From Desulforegulaceae bacterium (GTDB lineage Bacteria > Desulfobacterota > Desulfobacteria > Desulfobacterales > JACKCP01), in NCBI GenBank assembly GCA_034006035.1, contig JAVETN010000007.1, positions 90,819-154,818 on the forward strand: DNA of 64,000 nt. Reading direction: 5' to 3'. Under the pieces are notes generated by a model. The model saw only the letters and a list, made by a program, of their open reading frames with translations, was not told the origin of the DNA and searched no databases. The translations under genes and the position numbers were made by a program. Of the stretch, positions 1 to 8,993 are shown piece by piece; within the stretch, counting starts at the first letter, position 1, and every line of letters starts with the position of its first letter.

Positions 1-1203
1 CTTGATATAATGAAAGGCAGTTTTGCCCCTTTAAATGGAAGCGAAGAATTCAAGCAGCTTTTTATAACTTTTAGTAAAAATCCTTTAATGGCTGTTTTTG
101 CAGGGGCTCTTCTCACTATGATTATCCAGAGCAGCTCTGCTACACTTGGTATTACAATGGTTCTGGCTTTTAATGGTATTATAGATTTTTATACTGCAGC
201 AGCTTTTGTACTTGGAGAAAACATAGGAACAACAGTAACTGCCAATATAGCAGCCATAGGCACAAGCAGGGCGGCAAGAAGGGCGGCTTTGGGGCATTTT
301 CTTTTCAATGTCATAGGTGTTACTTATATGCTTATCTTCTTGAAGTATATGCTGGTTGCAGTAAATTCTTTTACTCCGGGCGATGCGGATTTTGTAACTG
401 CTGCAGGCACCAAACCTTATATTTCCAGACATATTGCCAATTTTCACACCCTTTTTAATATAATCAACACAATTATTTTTCTTCCATTTATAGGCAAGCT
501 TGCAGATCTTTGTCTGATTCTGATCCCTGGCAAGGAAAAGGGCGGAAGGGAAATTATTTTGGACGATAATCTTTTAAATACTCCTGAAATGGCAATTTCA
601 AACGCCAAAAATGAAGTTTTGCAAATGTCAGATCAGGTAATTAAAATGCTCGAGCTTTCAAAAAAAGGTTTTTTTGAGCATGACCTGAAAGCCATTAAAG
701 AGGTTTTTGAGTTGGAGCATTCAGTTGATTTAATGGAAAAACATATAAGCGAATATCTCACCAAACTTTTCCATAAACCCATAAGTGAATCAAACTCCTT
801 TAGGATAAATACAATGATTCATGTGATTCATGATCTTGAAAAAGTAGGGGATTATGCTGAAAGTATAGCAAAATATGCAGATAGAATGATAAGAGAAAAT
901 ATTGTTTTTTCAGAAGATGCAAATGATGAGGCAGAATACCTTTTTGATGTTGCAATCCGGTTTGCCAAGCATGTTCTAGATATTTATAACAACGATAAAA
1001 GCCCTGAAGAACTAAGTACTGCTGACGAAGACTTGATAGATGAACTTAAAATTAATCTTAAGAACAATCATCTTGGACGGCTTAACCAGGGTATTTGCAC
1101 AGCGGATCATGGTATTTTATATGTTGACCTGGTAAATAAGCTTGAAAAAACAGGGGATAATATTTTCAATATTGCCCAGGCCATTGAAGGGACTTACAAG
1201 TAG
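1..1203 (+). CDS. Na+/phosphate cotransporter (NptA/PNaS family) with C-terminal PhoU-like domain, 5' truncated
   Basis: Inner-membrane sodium-coupled phosphate transporter. The visible part begins inside the second Na/Pi-cotransporter repeat: the QSSSATLGITMV motif (about residues 40-51 counted from the ATG at position 10) and GENIGTTVTA (about 69-78) are the family's paired substrate-binding signatures. From about residue 190 a helical PhoU-like domain follows (EVLQMSDQVIKML, then HDLEKVGDYAESIAKYADR). The reading frame is open to base 1 (codons CTT GAT ATA before the ATG), and full-length relatives are about 530-560 aa, so the gene almost certainly starts outside the window and the ATG at 10 is internal. 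The PhoU part is thought to tune transport. No neighbour in the same direction is visible. Confidence 0.9.
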   Translation, partial: LDIMKGSFAPLNGSEEFKQLFITFSKNPLMAVFAGALLTMIIQSSSATLGITMVLAFNGIIDFYTAAAFVLGENIGTTVTANIAAIGTSRAARRAALGHFLFNVIGVTYMLIFLKYMLVAVNSFTPGDADFVTAAGTKPYISRHIANFHTLFNIINTIIFLPFIGKLADLCLILIPGKEKGGREIILDDNLLNTPEMAISNAKNEVLQMSDQVIKMLELSKKGFFEHDLKAIKEVFELEHSVDLMEKHISEYLTKLFHKPISESNSFRINTMIHVIHDLEKVGDYAESIAKYADRMIRENIVFSEDANDEAEYLFDVAIRFAKHVLDIYNNDKSPEELSTADEDLIDELKINLKNNHLGRLNQGICTADHGILYVDLVNKLEKTGDNIFNIAQAIEGTYK

Positions 1204-1282
1204 TTTAAAGTTGAATTTTTTATAAAGCTTTAAGCTAAATTTTTATAAACCAATTGATTCTAAGTCCCCAGGGTAGTTTAGA

Positions 1283-4243
1283 TTAATTTTTTTCTATCAC
1301 AGGTTTCCATCTAAACCATCTTTTTTCAGGATTTTCATAAAGTTTAAAAACAGCTCCATTTTTAGCAGGAAGACCCATTCTGTTATTATCAGGAGTTGCA
1401 AACTCAACACCTCCTTTTAGAATTGATTCCAGAGTGCCGGTTTTTATTTTTGCACCTAAAAGATTTACTTTTATTCCAATTGCCCCTGAATACCAAAATT
1501 TTGTATTTTCTCTTACTATTTCTTTGTATCTATCTTCAACAACAGCATAAATCATTACTTTATCAAAGGTCTTGCTTAGCTCTACTTTTGTTATTTCTCC
1601 AACTTTTATCTGTCTGTACATCAAAGGTTTGCCAGGTGTAAGAGAACCTGGAGCTTCAGCTTCAAGAACAATTTCAAGTCCTTTTATCTTCTTTTTTTTC
1701 ATAACATGAAATTCATTTTTAAACTCACCATCTCCTTTGGTAAGTTCAATAAAGTTTCCTGTTAAAATTGTTTGGGGATTTTTAACTCCGCCCATTGAAA
1801 TTTCTGGTCCTTTTAAATAAAACTCAGAGCCTTGTCTTAAAAGACTTTTTGCCTCTTTATTTATAAAAGCCTTTGCTGTAAAAGTTTTATTTTCAGGGTT
1901 AAATTTTATATTTTCAACTTTGCCTATTGTTAGTCCTTTGTATATAATTTTTGTATTGTTTTCTTTTATCCCCTCAACATTTTCAAAAATCAGGCTTACA
2001 AAAAAACCTTTTGCCATTGCTTTGTTTTTGGAGTCATAGAGGTTGAAATTTGATTTTTCTGTTTTTATGGAGTTGTCTTCAATGTTTTCAAACCCAATTC
2101 CTCCTGAAATAATTGATGAAAGGGATTTAGTGCTAATTTCTAAGTTAAAAAGGTCTGCTTTTATATCTATTCCTGAAATATTAAAAAATCTTGTTTTTGA
2201 AGAAATAAGATTTTTAAATTCATCATAAATCAATACCTCCATTTGGACTTCTTCTTTGTTTTTGGAAATATTTACAGTTTTTACAATGCCTGCTTCAATA
2301 CTTGAATAAAATACAGGAGTTCCCGGCTTTAAAAAGTTGTTTTTTCCTGTGTTAAGAGTGATGGATTGACCTTTCATGTCGGGGTGAAATAGAGGAGGGT
2401 GCTCAAGGGCTTCAAATTCGTCTTGAAATTCCCCTTTTCCGATAAAGGTGTTTATATAGGATCCAGAAAGAATTGTTTCAATTCCGCTTATTCCTTTTAA
2501 GCTTACTTTTGGACTTACAAGAAAAAACACAGTTCCTTTTTTTGAAATATCCGGGGCATCGGGAAAAAGAGTGATTTTAGCACGGATTTTTTCCATGTTT
2601 TCTGTGTATTCAAGATTTGTAATTTCTCCTATTTCCATTCCTTTGTATTTTAAAGGAGTACTTCCTTTTTTCAGTCCCTCTGCTGTTTTAAATATAATGC
2701 TTATTGCTGACTGGGTTGATAGGGCAGATTTTTTATCGGGATAAAGTTTAAATACTTCGCTTGAGGAGGCTTTTAATTTCTTTGGCAGGGGAGTTTCAAA
2801 GGCAATCGAGCCTGAAACAAGGGATTGGAGGCTTTGAGTTTGAATATCAATTCCAGATAAATTCCCGCTGATTTTAATTCCGGAATCATTCCAAAATCTT
2901 GTGTTTGAACAAACAAGGTTTGAGTATTTGTCAAAAATATAAATACTTATATTTACTCCATCTTTTGAAAGTTCATATCCTTCAACTCTTCCTGCTTCAA
3001 TTCCTTTTGTATACACAGGTGATCCTTTAAAAAAACCTCCTTTGGATTTTGATTTCAATATTATGTGAAGCCCTGGTGAATCAGGAACAAAAAAAGGAGG
3101 TTCTCTCAAAGCTTTAAACTCGGTTTGAGGTTTTCCTCCACCAGCCTGAACTTCAATGTATTGGCCTGAAATTATAGTGCTCAGCCCTGAAATTCCCTTA
3201 AGGTCAAGTCTTGGTTTTACCATCCAGAATTTGGAGTTTTCTGTTGCTGCAGCTTTTGCTTTTTCATGTACAAGAACTGTGGCAACTACTTTTTTATTTT
3301 CTTTGTTTATATTGATATCAATAACTTTACCAATGGTTATTCCTTTGTATTTTAAGGGAGTTGAGCTTTTTATAAGACCTTCTCCGGTTTCAAATTCTAT
3401 TTTTATTGGAAAACCTTTTTCCATTGCTTTTTCTTTGGTTTCATAGAGATAGAATTCGTCTTTGTTTTTTGCCGGGATGTTGTTTAACTCGTCTGATTCC
3501 AGGTTTTCAAAGGCAATTCCTCCATCAAGAACTGAAGCAAAGGAGTCAGCTTTAATTTTTATTCCTGAAAGATCCCCTGAAACTTCAAACCCGCTTACAT
3601 TCCAAAATCTTGTATCTTTTTTTACAAGGTGGCTATATTCAGGTTCTATTAAAATTTTTATAAAAACTTCATCACCTTTTTCTGAAAGTGTATGGGATTC
3701 AACTTTTCCAACCCTGATTTTTTTATAAAGAACAGGGGAGCCTGAAACTAAACCTGAGAAAATTTTTGATCTGAGTATAAGGTGAAGTCCAGGAGCATTT
3801 TCTGCACTTGGGGGAGGATATTCCAAAGCCTGGAAAGAAAAGTTTTTTTCACCGTTTCCCGGTCTTACAGCTATGTATTGACCTGTAAATATTGTTTCAA
3901 CACCAGAAATAGCACCTACTTCAAGCCTTGGTTTTACAAGCCAGAATAAAGAGTCTTTTTTTGCAAAATGAAGGTATTGTTTTTCTATTAAAGCACTTAC
4001 TATCACAGTTGAAAAATCATCGCTTAAGCTTACCTTTTCAACCCTGCCTATTTGAATCCCTGAATATTTCAATGCTGTTTTACCAGCAACAATTCCGCCT
4101 CCGTTTTTAAATTCAATGGTTATACTTATTCCTTTATCTGAATAATAATCATAAATCATCCAAAGCCCTGTAAAAAGAGCTATAACTGGAATAAGCCAGA
4201 TAAGTGAAAACTTTGTTTTTTTAATTTCTGCTTCAGGCATCAT
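1283..4243 (-). CDS. MlaD/PqiB/LetB-type protein with eight MCE domains
   Basis: Likely periplasm-spanning lipid-transfer tube anchored in the inner membrane. One N-terminal membrane helix (about residues 12-34) is followed by eight MCE domains in tandem. Each is recognisable by an 'xLKYxGIxIGxV'-type signature: KYSGIQIGRV, YKKIRVGKV, KYKGITIGKV, YTKGIEAGRV, KYKGMEIGEI, YSSIEAGIV, YKGLTIGKV and YRQIKVGEI. Odd and even domains differ consistently, as if a two-domain unit had been duplicated. At 986 aa it is longer than E. coli LetB (877 aa, seven MCE domains) and PqiB (three). It starts directly after the stop of the PqiA-like gene upstream, so the three genes form an operon. I infer glycerophospholipid transport between membranes, as known for PqiABC and LetAB. 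Confidence 0.92.
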   Translation of the reverse strand: MMPEAEIKKTKFSLIWLIPVIALFTGLWMIYDYYSDKGISITIEFKNGGGIVAGKTALKYSGIQIGRVEKVSLSDDFSTVIVSALIEKQYLHFAKKDSLFWLVKPRLEVGAISGVETIFTGQYIAVRPGNGEKNFSFQALEYPPPSAENAPGLHLILRSKIFSGLVSGSPVLYKKIRVGKVESHTLSEKGDEVFIKILIEPEYSHLVKKDTRFWNVSGFEVSGDLSGIKIKADSFASVLDGGIAFENLESDELNNIPAKNKDEFYLYETKEKAMEKGFPIKIEFETGEGLIKSSTPLKYKGITIGKVIDININKENKKVVATVLVHEKAKAAATENSKFWMVKPRLDLKGISGLSTIISGQYIEVQAGGGKPQTEFKALREPPFFVPDSPGLHIILKSKSKGGFFKGSPVYTKGIEAGRVEGYELSKDGVNISIYIFDKYSNLVCSNTRFWNDSGIKISGNLSGIDIQTQSLQSLVSGSIAFETPLPKKLKASSSEVFKLYPDKKSALSTQSAISIIFKTAEGLKKGSTPLKYKGMEIGEITNLEYTENMEKIRAKITLFPDAPDISKKGTVFFLVSPKVSLKGISGIETILSGSYINTFIGKGEFQDEFEALEHPPLFHPDMKGQSITLNTGKNNFLKPGTPVFYSSIEAGIVKTVNISKNKEEVQMEVLIYDEFKNLISSKTRFFNISGIDIKADLFNLEISTKSLSSIISGGIGFENIEDNSIKTEKSNFNLYDSKNKAMAKGFFVSLIFENVEGIKENNTKIIYKGLTIGKVENIKFNPENKTFTAKAFINKEAKSLLRQGSEFYLKGPEISMGGVKNPQTILTGNFIELTKGDGEFKNEFHVMKKKKIKGLEIVLEAEAPGSLTPGKPLMYRQIKVGEITKVELSKTFDKVMIYAVVEDRYKEIVRENTKFWYSGAIGIKVNLLGAKIKTGTLESILKGGVEFATPDNNRMGLPAKNGAVFKLYENPEKRWFRWKPVIEKN

Positions 4244-4885
4244 TTATTTGTCTTTCTGTTTACAATTATCATCCCAGATAAATCTTGGATCAAAGGTCAT
4301 GGCGGCAAAAAGGGTTAATAAAACCACAATTGCAAAATAGGTTATCCCCGGGCCTGGATTAACAGCTGCAATATTGCCCAGCTTAACCACTGAGGTCATC
4401 AAAGATATAAGAAACACATCAAGCATTGACCACTTGCCAATGAACTCAACTATAAAATAGAGCTTGGTTCTTTCTTTATGAAAAGATTTCCATTTGTATT
4501 TAATTGAAAGTATAAGAAAAACAAGTCCAAAAATTTTAGCAAGGGGAACAAATACACTTGCAGTAAATACAACTAAAGCAAGATGCCATAATCCTGACTC
4601 AACAAATCCGCTTACCCCGGAAAAAATAGTATCTTCTCTTGATTGGCCAAGGGCTGTAAATGTCATTATGGGATAAATATTTGCAGGAATATAAAAAATA
4701 AGAGCAGCAATTAACAAGGCCCAGGTTCTTTGGAAAGAGTCTGGCTTCCTAGGGTTAATTTTTGCTGAGCATCTTGAGCATTTTAAACTATACTTATTTG
4801 GATTTGAATAAGGGTTTGATTTTTGACACACAGGACATACAATTATATCTTTTTCAAGTCCTGATTTATAATTTGTTTTTTTCAT
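4244..4885 (-). CDS. PqiA/LetA-like inner-membrane protein, C-terminal-half type
   Basis: Half-size paraquat-inducible protein A family member (213 aa). It has an N-terminal zinc ribbon (CPVC about residues 17-20, CSRC about 36-39) followed by about four membrane helices. Typical PqiA motifs are visible: the proline in IPANIYPIMT after the first helix, GLWHLALVVFTASVFVPLAKI, and GKWSMLDVF. In E. coli, PqiA and LetA carry two such domains in one roughly 420-aa chain; this protein matches the second half best. It overlaps the preceding half by 4 bp (ATGA) and abuts the MCE gene. Its expected role is the membrane partner that loads or receives lipid at the base of the MCE tube. Confidence 0.88.
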   Translation of the reverse strand: MKKTNYKSGLEKDIIVCPVCQKSNPYSNPNKYSLKCSRCSAKINPRKPDSFQRTWALLIAALIFYIPANIYPIMTFTALGQSREDTIFSGVSGFVESGLWHLALVVFTASVFVPLAKIFGLVFLILSIKYKWKSFHKERTKLYFIVEFIGKWSMLDVFLISLMTSVVKLGNIAAVNPGPGITYFAIVVLLTLFAAMTFDPRFIWDDNCKQKDK

Positions 4886-5520
4886 ATATTTTCAAGCCTT
4901 TCCCATATTTCTGATTCAGTTATATAAGATACAGCGGATACAGATAAAACTATTAAGCAGATGAAAAAATAAAAACCCGGTTCAATAGAATAGTCAGCAA
5001 TTGAGTCCATTTTAGTTAGTGCTGTAAGGGTTGCCATTAAAAAAACTTCTTCCATGGAAAAAGTTTTTATCTGACAATAAATTTTGAATGATTTAAAACA
5101 ATAGGGCAGTTTTTTTCTTAAAAACACAGACAAAAGAGAATAAAAAAAAGTAGAAAGTTTTACAAAGGGAATAAAAACAGCAAAAATAAATACAAGGGAA
5201 GAAATGAAAAAATAACCTGAATTTAAGAGTTCAACAGCTCCGCTTAAAACACTTCCAGCCTTGGTTTCTCCAAATAGTTTCAAAGTAATCAGAGGATAAA
5301 TAACAGCTGGGAAAAAAAGAATAAGTGAGGCTGTTGTTAGAGCCAATGATTTGTTTAAAGCTCCGCTTTGTCTGGATATAAGAAGAGAAGCACATCTTTT
5401 GCACCTTGCATTGTATCCTGGATTAAGTCTTGGGACAGTTTGCAAAAGGTCACAATTAAGACATACTCTGTTTTCTGAAGGAATAGAAAATTTTTTGGTT
5501 TTGGAGGTTTCTGAAATCAT
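4882..5520 (-). CDS. PqiA/LetA-like inner-membrane protein, N-terminal-half type
   Basis: Second half-size PqiA-family protein (212 aa) and first gene of the operon. It has a zinc ribbon (CLNC about residues 20-23, CKRC about 38-41), then about four hydrophobic helices. Family motifs include FFPAVIYPLITLKLFG, a SGYFFISSLVFIFAVFIPFVKL stretch and the KTFSMEEVFLMATLTALTKM segment equivalent to 'W-S-M-x-D/E-V-F'. It probably pairs with the downstream half to rebuild the two-domain PqiA/LetA fold, and the 4-bp overlap suggests translational coupling. Whether the split is ancestral or derived cannot be told here. Confidence 0.87.
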   Translation of the reverse strand: MISETSKTKKFSIPSENRVCLNCDLLQTVPRLNPGYNARCKRCASLLISRQSGALNKSLALTTASLILFFPAVIYPLITLKLFGETKAGSVLSGAVELLNSGYFFISSLVFIFAVFIPFVKLSTFFYSLLSVFLRKKLPYCFKSFKIYCQIKTFSMEEVFLMATLTALTKMDSIADYSIEPGFYFFICLIVLSVSAVSYITESEIWERLENI

Positions 5521-5579
5521 TTTTTTAGCTCTGGACTTTAATTTAGACTGATAAAGTTAATTTAAAAGTTGAATTGTTT

Positions 5580-6539
5580 TCATTGGTTTTTTTTAATCAT
5601 TTTTTTTAGGTCTTCTAATTCTTTGTTGATTTGATTATTTTTTCTAATCATGAGGTCTATTTTTTTTAATACAAGGTCTTTTTTTAGTCCGGTTTTACCT
5701 TGAGTTTCGTCTTTTTGGTTTTTGACTTTTAGAGGACTTTGGCAAAACCCTGAGTATGATTTTATAAAAGAACCTAAAGAAGTGTCTTGGGCTGAAATTT
5801 GTTTTTCCCTGGCTCCAGTTATAATATCAGTTATTTCAAGTATTTTTTTTGATGCTGGAGAGTTTGGAAAAAGTGTAATAAAAGGTAATTGTCTTAACAC
5901 AGCTTCAGGAATATTTTCATCTTTTGGAATGGATGCTAAATAGTCAAGTTCAAGGCTTAGATATTTGTTTACTGTGGATTTGAATCTATCATAAATCTTT
6001 TCTCCCACATAATCAGATTTTACTTTGTTTGTCACAAGATGAACCTGACTTGTTAATCCATTGAGTTCTAACACTTTTAAAAGAGAAAATGCATCTGTAA
6101 GTGAGGTTGGATCTGGAACAATAGTAACAATAAGTATTGAAGAAGCAAGGCAGAAAGCAACAACTGCTTTGGAAATCCCGGCTCCTGTGTCAACTATTAT
6201 ATAGTCATATTCATCAAGACTGGAAAATTGTCCAAGAATATTGGCAAGCCCTTTTCCTTTAAGTGTTTCAAATTGTTCAACTCCAGAGCTTCCAGGAATA
6301 ATGTCAATTTTGTTCCAGTTTTTTATTATAATTTCTTTTAAAAGCTTTGATCCTGAGATTACATCTTCAAGAGTATGATCCCCAACAACTCCCATTGAAA
6401 TATTTACATTGGAAAGTCCCGTGTCAGCATCAAAAAGGCAGGTTTTATATCCTTTTTCAGCCAGTGAAATTGCAAGATTTATAGCAATATTTGTTTTGCC
6501 TACTCCGCCTTTTCCACTTGTGATTGTAATAATTTTCAA
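5580..6539 (-). CDS. MinD/FlhG-like ParA-family ATPase
   Basis: Deviant Walker-type ATPase of the MinD/ParA group (319 aa). The N-terminus carries KGGVGKT (about residues 11-17, with the signature lysine at the front), the switch I-like DADTGLSNVNISMG (about 38-51) and the Walker B-like DYIIVDTGAG (about 112-121). The ALNL-type spacing and 'GLSNV' resemble FlhG/FleN and MinD, which place flagella or the division site. The C-terminal 70 residues are rich in Lys, Asp and Gln and end in a short coiled coil (DLVLKKIDLMIRKNNQINKELEDL). That tail could be a partner-binding region in place of the usual amphipathic membrane helix. No flagellar genes are visible nearby, so the exact role is open. Confidence 0.8.
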   Translation of the reverse strand: MKIITITSGKGGVGKTNIAINLAISLAEKGYKTCLFDADTGLSNVNISMGVVGDHTLEDVISGSKLLKEIIIKNWNKIDIIPGSSGVEQFETLKGKGLANILGQFSSLDEYDYIIVDTGAGISKAVVAFCLASSILIVTIVPDPTSLTDAFSLLKVLELNGLTSQVHLVTNKVKSDYVGEKIYDRFKSTVNKYLSLELDYLASIPKDENIPEAVLRQLPFITLFPNSPASKKILEITDIITGAREKQISAQDTSLGSFIKSYSGFCQSPLKVKNQKDETQGKTGLKKDLVLKKIDLMIRKNNQINKELEDLKKMIKKNQ

Positions 6540-6634
6540 ACCAATTTCTCCCCGGACAATTTAATTTTAAATTAAGGTTGTTTTTTTATTTAGATTTTTT
6601 GGAGTTATAATCAGTTTTGAGGAAAGTTTAAAGT

Positions 6635-6665
6635 TAAAAAATGGCCGGACCCAGGAGTTCCGGCC
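6635..6665 (-). terminator. Rho-independent terminator after outer-membrane barrel gene
   Basis: A 7-bp GC-rich perfect inverted repeat (GGCCGGA at 6643-6649, TCCGGCC at 6659-6665) lies just after the stop of the minus-strand barrel gene. On the minus strand it is followed by a run of T (positions 6641-6635). Confidence 0.85.
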
Positions 6666-6674
6666 AAGTGTATA

Positions 6675-7658
6675 TTAAAACGGTCTTGAAAGCTGGAATT
6701 TAAACTCAAGGTCTCTGTCTGGATCTTTTGGATCAGGCCCGTCTCCTCCGTTCCAAGAATCTGAAACCGGAATTACAACCTTGGCTGTTATTCCAAGATT
6801 ATATTTTTTTAAAAGATAGGTAAATGATGGGATAAAATCAAAGGTATTTAAGCCTGAGTACTTACTTTTGAACCAAGGATCCGAATATTCATCCTCCTTG
6901 TGAGCATTATAAATAAATTCCCCTCCTGCAAAGATATAATCTGTAATATTATATTCACCGCCTGCTGAGATTATATATTCATCACCGTATTTTATTTTTT
7001 CATCTTTCTTCGAATAGTTTCCTGTAAGAACATAGCCCAATCCCCCTTTTATTGAAAATCTGTCAAAATACATTTTGGCATTGACTGAAAGTCCATAGTC
7101 TGTTGAGCCTGTGCCAAGTGGAACATCAGCGTCGTCATAATCTCCTGAGGCAAATTTTATAAGAAAAACACTATTAATAAGAAGATTGTCAAATTTTGTA
7201 AGATAATCTGCACTTAGTTTTATATCTCCAAGTCCGCTGTCGTTCAGATTGCCAATTTCACGGCTTGTATAGGGGACTTTTAATGAAAAATTAAGATATT
7301 CCCTGTCAGCTTTTAAAAAATTTACAGGAAGACCGTATGAAAGAGGAATATTATAAGTTTTTACGCTTTTTGAAATAGCTGCTTCAGCACCAATTGATAA
7401 AGTATGCTGGTCTGGAAGCTGTTCTTTTCCTAAGCTGTCTCTGAAAACTATATTTTCAGATGTACCTATAAGAGCAGATGTTGTTTTGTCTGCTGCTCTT
7501 ATATTCTGAACTTCGGTTGCTCTGTCTCCATCTTCTTCAAGATAAGGTTCTCCATGCCCAGTGTGCTCTCCTGGACGATACATAATAGAAGGACTTGCTG
7601 AATAACAAGTTGAAGATAAAACTAAAGCCAAAAAAACTGTAAAAAATAATTTTCTCAT
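6675..7658 (-). CDS. Outer-membrane beta-barrel protein (MetA-pathway/transporter-like)
   Basis: Predicted secreted outer-membrane protein of 327 aa. A clear signal peptide (about residues 1-20, ending STCYSA) precedes a region of alternating amphipathic strands with many Tyr, Gly and Asp residues, and the chain ends in Phe (QLSRPF), the usual C-terminal signal for barrel insertion. The pattern resembles the family called 'MetA-pathway of phenol degradation' (putative transporter barrels). The ligand is unknown. The gene is monocistronic: it has its own leader with a strong ribosome binding site (AGGGGGG) and its own terminator. A 16-bp perfect palindrome lies about 75 bp upstream and may be an operator. 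Confidence 0.7.
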   Translation of the reverse strand: MRKLFFTVFLALVLSSTCYSASPSIMYRPGEHTGHGEPYLEEDGDRATEVQNIRAADKTTSALIGTSENIVFRDSLGKEQLPDQHTLSIGAEAAISKSVKTYNIPLSYGLPVNFLKADREYLNFSLKVPYTSREIGNLNDSGLGDIKLSADYLTKFDNLLINSVFLIKFASGDYDDADVPLGTGSTDYGLSVNAKMYFDRFSIKGGLGYVLTGNYSKKDEKIKYGDEYIISAGGEYNITDYIFAGGEFIYNAHKEDEYSDPWFKSKYSGLNTFDFIPSFTYLLKKYNLGITAKVVIPVSDSWNGGDGPDPKDPDRDLEFKFQLSRPF

Positions 7659-7730
7659 GGATCCCCCCTTTTTTTTGAGTCTGAAAAAGTTTAATCAAGA
7701 ATAAACAAAAATCAGTGTTAAATAAACTTG

Positions 7731-7746
7731 CTTTATATATATAAAG
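7731..7746. promoter_or_regulatory. 16-bp AT-only-core palindrome upstream of the barrel gene
   Basis: CTTTATATATATAAAG is a perfect self-complementary 16-mer located about 73 bp before the barrel start. Perfect palindromes of this size upstream of a single gene are often repressor operators, but AT-rich sequence makes chance occurrence possible. Confidence 0.35.
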
Positions 7747-7820
7747 TATTTTAGCAAATTTGTGAATAAATTTAGACAGGAGTTGGTGTTTAGTTAGAAA
7801 GATAAAATCTTTGTAAAAAT

Positions 7821-8545
7821 TTATTTAAGCATTTTTAAAACTTCATTTGTATAAATCCCCCTGCTTTTATAAATATATAAAGGAGGCAGAATTTTAACCC
7901 CAGAGCCTGAATTTGAAACTCCCTGACAAATAACCATCACAGCATCTGTTTTTTCAAAAGAATGAACAAACCTTAGTTTTTTTGGAGTTATTTTAATTTT
8001 TTCCATTTCATAAATCAGCTCTGAAGCCCTTCTTGCAGGGTAGATTATAAAAAACTTTCCTTTGTTTTTTAAAATAGATTTGGTTTTTTCAAGAAGGGTT
8101 TGAAGGGTTAGTTTAATTTCATGGCGGGCAATTGCTTTTTCAGACATTGGATTAATTCTTCCAGCACCTGGTTTTTGGTAGGGAGGATTTGAAATTGCAA
8201 TATCGCAGGGACCTTTGGTATTGCTTTGGGAAATTTTTGTAAAATCTTTATTTAAAATTGAAATTTTATTATCAAGCTTATTTTCTTTAATATTTTTTCT
8301 TGCTAAATCTGCCAATGAATTTTGGAGCTCTATCCCATAGATTTCAAGGTTTGTATTTTTGTTTTTATAGGCAATTGAAATTGGAATTATTCCACAACCT
8401 GTTCCAATATCAATGATTTTATCGTTTTCTTTTGGGGAACCTGGGATGAAAGAAGAATAGGATCCAGGGAGAATCTGTATCCATTAATATTTTGATAAAT
8501 GGTTATTGAATCATCGAAAAAATAAGTTTTAGTCAGATTATTCAT
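7821..8545 (-). pseudogene. TrmN6-like tRNA (adenine-N6) methyltransferase, one-base frameshift
   Basis: Class I SAM methyltransferase related to TrmN6 (modifies A37 of tRNA1Val in E. coli). Starting from ATG at 8545, frame 1 encodes the conserved N-terminus (YQNINGYRFSLDPILLSS). At about 8448-8455 the homology jumps to another frame, which continues with the SAM-binding motif IIDIGTGCGIIP, then LEIYGIELQ and the catalytic ISNPPYQKP. The total span is 725 bp, exactly one base short of 242 codons, close to the 245 aa of E. coli TrmN6. The downstream frame alone offers only a TTG at 8315, which would remove the SAM motif. It may be a real null allele or a sequencing/assembly error near the short T run. 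The gene starts 3 bp after the stop of the DciA-like gene. Confidence 0.85.
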
Positions 8546-8547
8546 TA

Positions 8548-8856
8548 TTATTGCTTGAACTTTATATCTTTTATCTTATCTTCTTTAAGATGGCTGTTTA
8601 AATGAGATATAATTTGATCTTTGGAGAATTGAAGCTCCTGAATAAATGCAGAGCCAGGTACTTTTACATTTAAAGTCCCGTTTCTTAAGGAAATGGGAGT
8701 GGAGTTCAAGCTTATCCAATCTTCAAAAGACGGCCAAATACCGGTGATTTCCTTAAAAGCATTATCATCAAAAACAATGGGGTCTACAAGATTTTCAATC
8801 AGGGACTTAATATGTGAAAATCTTTTGTTTTTAGCTCTTTTCTTAAAATTTTTCAT
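8548..8856 (-). CDS. DciA-like (DUF721) small protein
   Basis: 102-aa protein of the DUF721/DciA type. DciA is a replicative-helicase loader or operator that replaces DnaC in many bacteria. The recognisable block is the KH-like C-terminal part, roughly residues 58-100: the strand LRNGTLNVKVPGSAFIQEL, then a Gln-rich helix, then IKDIKF. The N-terminus is Lys-rich with a helix of hydrophobics (FSHIKSLIENLVDP) and a conserved-looking W in FEDWI. It is short compared with many family members (about 150 aa). Its stop lies 3 bp before the trmN6-like start, so the two are probably co-transcribed. Confidence 0.75.
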   Translation of the reverse strand: MKNFKKRAKNKRFSHIKSLIENLVDPIVFDDNAFKEITGIWPSFEDWISLNSTPISLRNGTLNVKVPGSAFIQELQFSKDQIISHLNSHLKEDKIKDIKFKQ

Positions 8857-8993
8857 AAATTTAAAACCTTTTGTTCTTGACTTAATCTAGACCAATATTT
8901 TATTTTAATTGTTTACATATCTTTTTCAGGTTAAAGGTTCAAGTCTGTATTATATAATTAAAAACTAATTTTTTAAAAAAGGTGGTTATAAAA

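Noticed and set aside
85..447. 120-aa minus-strand frame inside the phosphate transporter gene
   Set aside because: Cys/Ser/Tyr-rich antisense shadow of a clear transporter domain, with no start signal.
7821..8315. Shorter methyltransferase starting at TTG 8315
   Set aside because: This would lack the SAM-binding glycine motif; the upstream frame supplies it, so a frameshifted gene is the better call.
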